A stretch of DNA of 64,000 nt from NCBI RefSeq assembly GCF_947507565.1, contig NC_089177.1:2974648-3038647 (forward strand), written 5' to 3'. This document shows, piece by piece, positions 56,123-64,000 of this stretch; the first letter of the stretch is position 1, and every line of letters begins with the position of its first letter. Under the pieces are notes generated by a model. That model was not told the origin of the DNA, made no database searches, and saw nothing but the letters and a program-made list of their open reading frames with translations. The translations under genes and the position numbers were made by a program. The DNA comes from Oscarella lobularis (Eukaryota; Porifera; Homoscleromorpha; Homosclerophorida; Oscarellidae).

Positions 56123-59100
56123 ATGCATTCTGTGAAAGTAGCTCCTCTGTTGGCTCTTCTAGCCTTTTTTCTACCTGAATCGTCTTCGTTTTTTTGGCGT
56201 CGACGCCGTTGTTCTGCTGTGAATTGCGCCGTCAACAATTGGCAAAGCTGGTTGTCCTGCAACTGCATTTCCCAAACCAAGGTTCGATATCGCAGTAAAT
56301 ATCGAACCGAAAGTTGCGGCGGCGGTTGCACCTTCGGCCTCAGAGATCAAACTTCCTGCTGCTGCTCTACGAAGTGAGAAATACCTTAATTTCGATTTAC
56401 AGTATATTGTTTTTTTTTCTAGCTGCTTGTTGAATACGTGGAGTTCGTGGGGAGGTTGCAATTCGACGTGCGGTTCGGGAAATCGCTTTCGCTATCGTAG
56501 CGTCGTTCGAAGTTCGTCTTGCGGCGGGTCGTCGTGTTCCTCCGTTCGCGTTGAATTGACGTGGTGCAACAACCGCTGTTGCCCTGTAAATTGTCGAGTG
56601 TCGTCGTGGAGTTCCTGGACGGCAGAATGTCCGTGTGAAACCGTCGCCGTTCAGTATCGCAATCGCACCGTTCTCGACCGAACCGCCTGCGGCGGAGCGT
56701 CTTGTCCCAGTCTGCAAGAGCGCCGTTATGTCGACTGCGGTTGTTGCACGAGAAACTGCACGTGGACGTGGAGCTCGTGGAGTTCGTGTTCTCGAACGTG
56801 CGGACGCGGTTTTCAGACGAGGAAGACCGTCGAAGCGAGAGCTGCCAACTGCAGTGGTTTGCCGTGTCCGTTTCTCGTTCAGTCTCAAAATTGTTCGCAA
56901 TACAATAGAAGAGATTGCCAGGTACGGCAAATAAATTTTACAATTCGATTATGTTCTCTTTCAATTATTTAATTTAGGTAAATGAATGGTCGTCGTACGG
57001 TCGTTGCTATCCAACGAGCGGTCGCTGTGGCAACGGAACAAAAACTCGATATCGGTCAATACGGACGTTGCCTTTGTGCAATGGTTCGGCCTGCCCAGAA
57101 AAACGTCAGCTTGACTCGTGTTGGGCGGGATGCTGTTCTGTGAATTGCACCGTAAGCAGTTGGTCTAGCTGGGGCCCATGTTCAACGGACTGCGGATCTG
57201 GATTGAAGTAATTGAGTCAAATGTAGGATGTATAACCTTCTCTCCTTTAGGTACCAGACTCGACACGTTGTTGTATCCGATAGCTGCGGAGGATCTTCGT
57301 GTCCGGCTCTTCAACGGTCAACGTCTTGCAAGGAGCTTAATCCGAGAACGTGCAATCTCACCGACTGGTCGCCTTGGTCGGTTTGCAGCAATCAATGCGG
57401 AAAAGGTCAAATTATGCGAACGCGGTCGGTGGTTGCACCCGCTTTTTGCGGCGGGACGTGTCCAAAATTGACCGAGACGGCGAACTGCACATCGTACGCG
57501 GCGAGCCAGAACTGCACGGTTGGTCAAATTTGTATACAATGCATAATATAATCTAAGGTCAATTTTAGGTAAGCGAGTGGAAACAATGGGCACCCTGTTC
57601 AGAAGGGTGCGCCGTGGGCTCGTCACATCGTCAACGAACAATATTACAAAATCAATACTGTCGCGGAGCAGCTTGTCCTCCGTTAGTGGTACGTGTACTC
57701 TTTCTTCTGTAGAATTGGATAGGATCCCCCTTTAGGAATCGAAACCGTGCGGCTTGGCGAACGGCGGCTGTCAGCACAATTGCGTCGATGCCGGTATTTG
57801 CTCGTGCAATAGCGGCTACGTGTTGGACAAAGATGGGCGATCGTGCCGCCCTCGGGATTGTCGTCTGCCGTCGGTGACCTATTGCCCAAACGGCACAACC
57901 AACGGCACCTCATGCGTCTTTGCGACATTTCTGTGCAATAACGGCACGACTTACGGGAAAACGTGCATCGCTCGATGCCCAAGTGGGTACACGTTGCAAA
58001 ACGGTCCTAGTGAGATTATGTGCCAATCGTTCGGCGCGTGGACGGCGTACCAGACGAGCTTTTGTTCGCGAATTAACAGGCTTCCGAGCACGGTACGATG
58101 ATGGCAAAAAAATTGCTCAACTAATGCTGTCGTTTAGATTCTTCTTTCCAATGACAGCGTAAACGAAAATGTCGAAATTGAATCGGTGGTCGGAACGTTT
58201 ACCACGTTGGATCCGAATCCTTTTGACGCCGAAGCTCATAGATACCGGTTGATCAACAACGCCAGCGGACGGTTCGGAATAAACGGGAGCTCTTTGGTAA
58301 TCAACTTTAGTCCCAACTACGAAACGCAACCGAACAGGTAAAACACGACCTCATACTAATATTCGTGACTGCTAGAAGTTTTTTTAGTTACGAGATCATT
58401 GTTCGTACGACTGATAGCAAGGGTCTTTATTTGGACAGAGCGTTTAGTATTCGAGTGCTGGACGTAAACGAAGCTCCGTCCTCTGTCAAGGTACTGGACT
58501 GTCCAGTGGTTACAGTGTAGTATGTTTGCTTCTTCAGTTGTCCAACTCTTACGTGGACGAGAACAGCGCCGAAGAAACGACTATCGGTTGGTTGAGAACA
58601 ACAGATCAGGACAGTGGTCAAAATCACACGTACACTCTTCAAACCAATCCGGACGGCCTCTTTGGTATAAGCGGTAGGAACGCCTTACGTGTGGCAGTGT
58701 CCAATAGGCGCTGCTTGGCCGAAGGCGGCGCACAATGTCTGCTGAATTATGAAGCGAGGAGCAGTTACGTGATACAAGTGCGTAGCGAAGATTCCGGATC
58801 TCCATCGCTATACAGAGACGAGTCTTTTGTGATTCGCTTGCGAGACGTCAACGATCAGCCAAGAAACATTGAACTGTCGGGCGACTACACGATGAACGAG
58901 GACGCTACCGTCGGCACGGTGATAGGCAACTTTTCGGCTTTTGACGAAGACGTGAACCAAACGTTGACGTGCACACTTCGAAACGACGCAAACGGGAGGT
59001 TTGCAATTGAATTCGGTTTCAAATTAGTGAGAAAGACGGCGAGCGACATCGACTACGAACAGCAAGTGAACCACACCATTCAAGTAAGATGAAACTTAAA

Positions 59101-62100
59101 TTTTACGAGTTTAATTAATTAATTATGTGTAGGTTCGATGTCGCGATAATGGAATTCCGTCAATGTTTCTCGACGGCCAATACACGATTCAAATTGCCGA
59201 CGTTAATGAGGCCCCCACTCATATTGGGCTCACGTCATATAGCGTGAAAGAAAATCTCGCCGTAAGCTCCTTAGTCGGAGCAATCACATCTGTCGATCCC
59301 GACAATGAAGTCAAATGGAAGCAAGAAGTGGAGTACCGCCTGGATGATAACGGCGGCAACGTTCCTTTCGCCGTAAACGGATCGGATCTAATTACGACGA
59401 AAAAACTGAATTACGAAATGAAATCGCGCTACGTCTTCAACGTGACGGCGACGGACACCGGAACGCCGCCGTCGAGCGCGACGGTGAGAATCGCAATAAG
59501 CGTGGAGGACGTGAATGACAGTCCCACTCGCACACGCCTGGTAAGCAATGGAGTAGAGGAAAACTCTCCCGGAGCCGTTGTGGGTGCACTCGTCGCTGAC
59601 GACGAAGATAAAGGACAAAATCACACGTTTGAAATCGTGCCATCCGGTGCAGGTGAGTGGTGGGTGAAAAACGAATGCATTCCATAAGTAAGTTTTGGCG
59701 TTTAGCAATATTTTTTGTTTCTGGCAATCGTTTGATGGTGTACACCGACGTCAATCTTGATTTCGAGAGCGAGCGTTTCTATACGGTTTCTATACGTACT
59801 ATCGATAGCGGCAGTCCGCCTCTGAGCTGCATTGTGAGTATCGCGTAGTTATAAGGTACCAAGTGAGCTAACTAACGCTTTCTATAGAACGATGTGCTCG
59901 TTCGAGTGTTGGACGCAAACGATCGTCCGACGGGAATCGACGTCGACAGCAGGGACGAAATTGACGAGAACAGTCCGGCAGGCACTCCTGTGGCAAATGT
60001 TACGATTATCGACCAAGACGTCAATCAAACGCACGTTTGCTTCTTGCTTAACGGATCAGAGTATTTCACCACAGTTAATCGAGGGTCATCATCTTCAGAA
60101 ATCGTAGTCGCCGACGGAGCAGATATTAACTACGAGAAAGTTTCCTCTATTCCAGTGCTGATGCGCTGCTCAGACAACGGTCGACCTCCGCTGAGTGTTG
60201 ACCATGATGAATTCGTTGTGCGAGTGGTGGACGTCAACGAACGGACAAAGGATATTCTTTTGACAGGATCGCTTGAAATTCGCGAAGACACGCCGGTTGG
60301 CACGTTGATAGGCAATCTGACGGCGGTTGACGAAGATCGGGGACAGAAGCATGAATTCAGTCTGAGTGGACCGTTAGCGGGTGCATTTGAAGTGAGACCT
60401 GCGGAGCGAATAATCTTTTTTAATTAATTGGTGAAATTATTTAGATTCTTCGCAACAGAGAGCTGTTTCTCGTCAGACCCATTCAAGAGTATTTTGGGAG
60501 ACTGAAAAACGATCTGATTATACACTTGATCGTCGTCGTCTTTGACGACGGTCTTCCGTCGTTGGGATTCAGCCAAAGGTTTGCGTTCACCGTGACGGAC
60601 GTCAACGATGCGCCGGTGAACGTTACAGTTCGCGAGGGCACGGAAGTGTACGAAAACGCGACTGCCGGATATCGAATCGGCACTCTCAACTGCTTCAATT
60701 CAGACGACGACAGCCCAGTATCGTATGAGCTGCTCTCCGTTGATGGCGTGCCCAATTCAAAGGAATTCTATTTGGTAAACGTATCCGAAACTTTTTACTT
60801 GTATCTGAATAGGAGTCTCGATTATGACGATGAATCGTCGTTCATCTTGGAGATTCTCGCCGGCAATAGTGGCAGTCCGCCGGCGTCTGCCATTTCGTTC
60901 GTTGAAATTGACGTACGACGAGTGGACCCCTGCGCGCTGGGCACTGCCGAATGTCATCCGAATGGAACGTGTTTCAGAGTCAATCAGACGGCGGCTCGAT
61001 GCGAATGTAACGAAGGATTCAAAGGCGACGGCGTCTTACACTGCGACGGAATTGACCATTGTCGCGATACGACGATTGATGTGGCGTCAATGGACGTTAA
61101 CTCCTCGAAACCGACACTCTGTAATAACGGGACGTGCGTTGATAACGTCGGAAGCTATAGCTGCAAGTGCCCCGCAGGCTATTCGCTTCCCGACTGCAGT
61201 CGGGAAGTGGACGAGTGCGCGTCGAATCCGTGCGGTACGAACGGTGTTTGCACGGACTCGCTGAACAGCTTTACCTGCAGATGTAAAGAGGGCTACGGAG
61301 GACTCGACTGCAGAGAAAACATCGACGATTGCAGGTCGTCACCCTGCGGTCTCGCCGGCACTTGCTACGACGGAATCGGCACTTTTTTCTGTAGTTGCCC
61401 GTCTGGCTACACGGGCGACGTGTGCTCATTTCCGCGGGACGTTTGCAGAGGAAAGTGCGCGGAGAGCACCTGCGTGCCAAAAGCTATTGATGCGGCTACT
61501 ATCGTTGTCGCGACCGACGGCCAACCGGGAACTGCCCTTTCAAGCGGATTCAACGGCGACAATAACAATCAAAAGTACGTATGCGTTTCGAGCCAGTACG
61601 TCGTCGAGTTGCCGTTCTCCGCTGAATTGAATGCTAGCGGAGTTGATTTTCAACATCGGCTCGAACGCTATCTGAGAGCCGATCTCTACGTCTCTGTTCC
61701 GGATCCCGACGACGGTAACGCTACTATCTCGTCTCGCATTTCTGCCACGTATATAGTTGACTCGGCGACACTTGCCAGTGGCGGAACGTCGCTTCGACTC
61801 GTTGTCTTGGTAAACAACGAACCAGTCAAAGTCACCACGGCTTTAGCTGGACTATATGACGAATGCATAAGTGAGTCTTCAATGGAGGCGACGTTTGGAA
61901 AGGCTGCTAAAATGACGTGCCAGCGAGTCAGTGCTTTGATGGCCAAGTCGATTTCGTCGATTTCGTCGAGTCAAGGCACTTCAAACGGAAAGAGGAGCGT
62001 TACCGTTGGTTTGATCTGTGCCGTCGGAGTTTCCGTTGCTGTGAACATCTTGATCATTGGGTTGGCGGTGGTGTTCGTTAGGAAAAAACTGAAAGGTAAT

Positions 62101-62175
62101 CAGTCTACCGACGCCAATCAAGAAGGTGTATCTTTCGCCAATCCTGTATACGCTCCAGACGAGCATTTCAAATAG
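56123..62175 (+). CDS. TSP1 / EGF / cadherin-repeat / EGF transmembrane protein with FxNPVY tail
   Basis: ATG 56123 gives a clear signal peptide (MHSVKVAPLLALLAFFLPES). It is followed by about seven to eight Cys-rich thrombospondin type-1 modules (NTWSSWGGCNSTCGSGNR, TWSSWSSCSRTCGRGFQTR, TVSSWSSWGPCSTDCGSG, LTDWSPWSVCSNQCGKGQ, SEWKQWAPCSEGC), some atypical. One EGF-like module (NGGCQHNCVDAGICSCNSGY) and a small Cys module (near 57880-58060) come next. About eight cadherin-type repeats run from 58140 to 60930, with VDENSAEE, DQDSGQNHTYTL, DVNDQPRNI, DVNEAPTHI, DVNDSPTR, DANDRPTGI, DVNERTKDI and DVNDAPVNV calcium motifs. Several EGF domains follow (VDECASNPCGTNGVCTDS, NIDDCRSSPCGLAGTCYD), then a globular stretch, a transmembrane helix (VGLICAVGVSVAVNILIIGL), a basic stop-transfer and a short tail GVSFANPVYAPDEHFK ending in TAG at 62173-62175. 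Role inferred: cell-adhesion receptor. I know no standard family with this exact order. Length is about 1,750 residues. Confidence 0.87.
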
Positions 62176-64000
62176 TTTTCAGTGCCAAATGCGTTTATGC
62201 ACAGCACGGGGCCAGTTGATGTATTTCCTAAATTCTGTATGAGGGTTTGTGATGTAGAAACTGTCATTTCTTTCTCTGTATCTAGGATCTTCAAAAGCGG
62301 TAACTGACGCTCTATTTTTTTGTTTCTTAGAAAATACGAATTTGACCATCTATGCGTCACGGCTCGTGACTCCACAAGGTTAGCGTGCGCGAACCCGAAT
62401 TTGGCGACACGCGTTTTCGCGTTTTCTGCCGCGTTTTCGGCGCTTTGCGGCGCTTGCAGCCTTTTTGGGTGGAACTATGAAGCTCGCCGAAGACAACGTT
62501 GATCTTCTGCTTGGACAATAGAAGGCGAGAACGGCGCGACAAACGTCGAATGGCATACGAAGCGTTCGTGCACGGAAACGATATTATGCCGAGCTCGCGC
62601 GCGACGTCTTGATCAAAAGCCCCAAAGAGTTGGAACAGTTTTGGGGCCCCGCTTCCAAGTTTCAAGCCCCTTTTTAACCAAGGCAGGCCGATCTGCTTCT
62701 GCGAAGTGTTTAGGATAGTGTTTATCTATCTTTTGAGGCTACTATTCGCAGTTGAGCGTTATTCAAGCTATAGCTTACGGTTTTTGGTCAGTTTGGCTCA
62801 TCTCTTCAATTTTCATTTTTTCTTTGTAGTGGAGTGTAGTGGAGATGTGTTGGCGTTCCAATGGCACGACACAGGGCTCCAACTCATGTTTTTTCTGAAG
62901 AAGAAGAAGAAGGAGACGAAGAGGTTGACCGTGGTCCCAACGTCCTCAGCAGGACGGGGGTCCATCTACCGGATCCGGTGATTTGTATCTTAATTATAAG
63001 ATGCGATCACCTAAACTGCTTGTATGCCTCCGGTGGTATGAGGCAATAACGTCTAAACTGCCACCGACTCCTGGGCAGGCTTACATCAACTGCTGAAGCG
63101 GTTGTGCGGCCCCGAGCAGAAAAACTGCCCAATTTTCATGGCGTGCGCCTTTTGAGGCTATCATCCTTATTGGTAGTCTCTTTGGGAGAAGGACGCCTAC
63201 AGCAAAAAGGGCCTGTATGCAGCACTGCAGGCACGCATTTGTGGTGGGAGACGGCTGACTGGTGTTGCCATCACAAGTAGGTATTGCGTAGGCAGCTCTT
63301 TCTCTTACTAATCCGTTTTCTTTGTAGAGAAGTGTTCAGGGGGTCCTGGGCATGACCTCCACAACAAAAACTGCATCCATGGGGTCCTGAGCAAGACCCT
63401 GACAAAAACTGCTCTTCCGGGGTCCTGGGCAAGACCCCGCTAACAAAAACTGCCCGTGCAAGAAGAGGGGGAAGTCTGTTCGTTTTTTCATTTTATTGAA
63501 ATAAAATGTCTGTACCCTGTCCTTTTCTCCATGGCGGCAGCAGCGCACGCGGGGTGCACCACCCCGCCGGCGCCCTAAACTAACCTAACTACTGTCTGCC
63601 TATCTAGCGCGTCTACGGAGCAAGGCGTGCAGATCATGTTATGCGCCTACCTCTAAGACTACAAAAAAAAAAGTTCTTCTTTCAGTTGCAATGTCATCTT
63701 TGCTTGAGCTGCCGGTGGAATTTTCTTTTTTTGAATGGGCGATGACGAAGGTCTCTTTAGCCTCTTTAGTTGAGCAACCGAGGGAGCCCTGCGCGTTCAA
63801 AAGGAGCCAACAGGCGCAGTTGCAGGAGATTTTACCTCTGTAGAGCTCTGAAGTGCCAAACTGTATCGCTGTCTTTCTCTTTTCGTAGCCGTTCGTTTAG
63901 CAACGGGCCCTGAGACGTGCTCGAAAGCAGGCTCCCTTCTACTAAAGTGAAATGCATGCGCAAGGCACGGTTGCAGGGGCTCTTATCTCTGACCGATCCG
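62176..64000. other. Unassigned 3' end of the window
   Basis: I can support no gene in these 1.8 kb. The stretch 62861-62990 is open and contains an acidic VFSEEEEEGDEEVD-like frame that runs into GTGATT, so it might be an exon, but no continuation is convincing. Splice-like acceptors (CTTTGTAG, CTTTTCGTAG) occur near 62825, 63325 and 63885, so a poorly conserved or non-coding spliced transcript is possible. A tandem repeat at 63340-63457 is listed separately. Near 63535-63570 a GC-rich segment contains GCACCACCCCGCCGGCGCC. Confidence 0.4.
63340..63457. repeat. Three-unit tandem repeat, about 38-42 bp period
   Basis: Units start at about 63340, 63381 and 63419. Each begins GGGGTCCTGGGCAAGACC (or a near variant) and ends ACAAAAACTGC. 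The units differ by a few substitutions and small indels, so the array is not brand new. Confidence 0.75.

Overview
The window looks like compact nuclear DNA of an early-branching animal. I infer a sponge, possibly a homoscleromorph such as Oscarella. The protein-coding repertoire is clearly metazoan (DNA-PKcs, BAF60, HAUS4, annexin, PX-SH3-RhoGAP, TSP1/cadherin/EGF receptors, reelin repeats). Genes sit 60-330 bp apart and most introns are only about 45-65 bp with GT-AG ends. The species is inferred from this style only. All exon joins were read by eye from splice signals and reading-frame continuity.

Layout. 1-5.0 kb: the 3' part of a glutamine-fructose-6-phosphate aminotransferase (+), a mitochondrial-type 2,4-dienoyl-CoA reductase (+) and a convergent acetyl-CoA acetyltransferase (-). 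5.0-6.4 kb: poorly assigned. 6.4-11.0 kb: a TIR domain spliced in frame to an mRNA cap guanine-N7 methyltransferase (+), TMEM208 (-) and a head-to-head coiled-coil gene (+). 11.0-12.8 kb: non-genic, with a nearly identical partial copy of HAUS4 and a foldback element. 12.8-23.7 kb: a very large reelin-repeat gene with a transmembrane segment and a cytoplasmic FGNPVY motif. 23.9-25.4 kb: HAUS4. 25.4-26.2 kb: hairpins and a microsatellite. 26.2-27.7 kb: an unrecognised but intact gene. 28.0-29.0 kb: a frameshifted epimerase-like gene (-). 29.1-31.5 kb: annexin A7/A11-like. 31.7-35.5 kb: an ARHGAP32/33-like PX-SH3-RhoGAP. 35.7-38.0 kb: SMARCD/BAF60. 38.2-55.8 kb: PRKDC (DNA-PKcs). 56.1-62.2 kb: a TSP1/EGF/cadherin/EGF transmembrane protein ending in a FANPVY tail. 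62.2-64.0 kb: unassigned, with a short tandem repeat.

Most genes are unrelated housekeeping functions: hexosamine synthesis, beta-oxidation and ketone-body thiolysis, ER membrane insertion, spindle assembly, chromatin remodelling and DNA repair. Two things stand out. First, a TIR signalling or NADase-type fold appears to be joined to the cap-methylating enzyme. Second, two large adhesion-type membrane proteins share an LDL-receptor-style FxNPVY tail, and one of them carries a reelin-like ectodomain. In vertebrates the reelin ligand and the NPxY receptor tail are on separate proteins.
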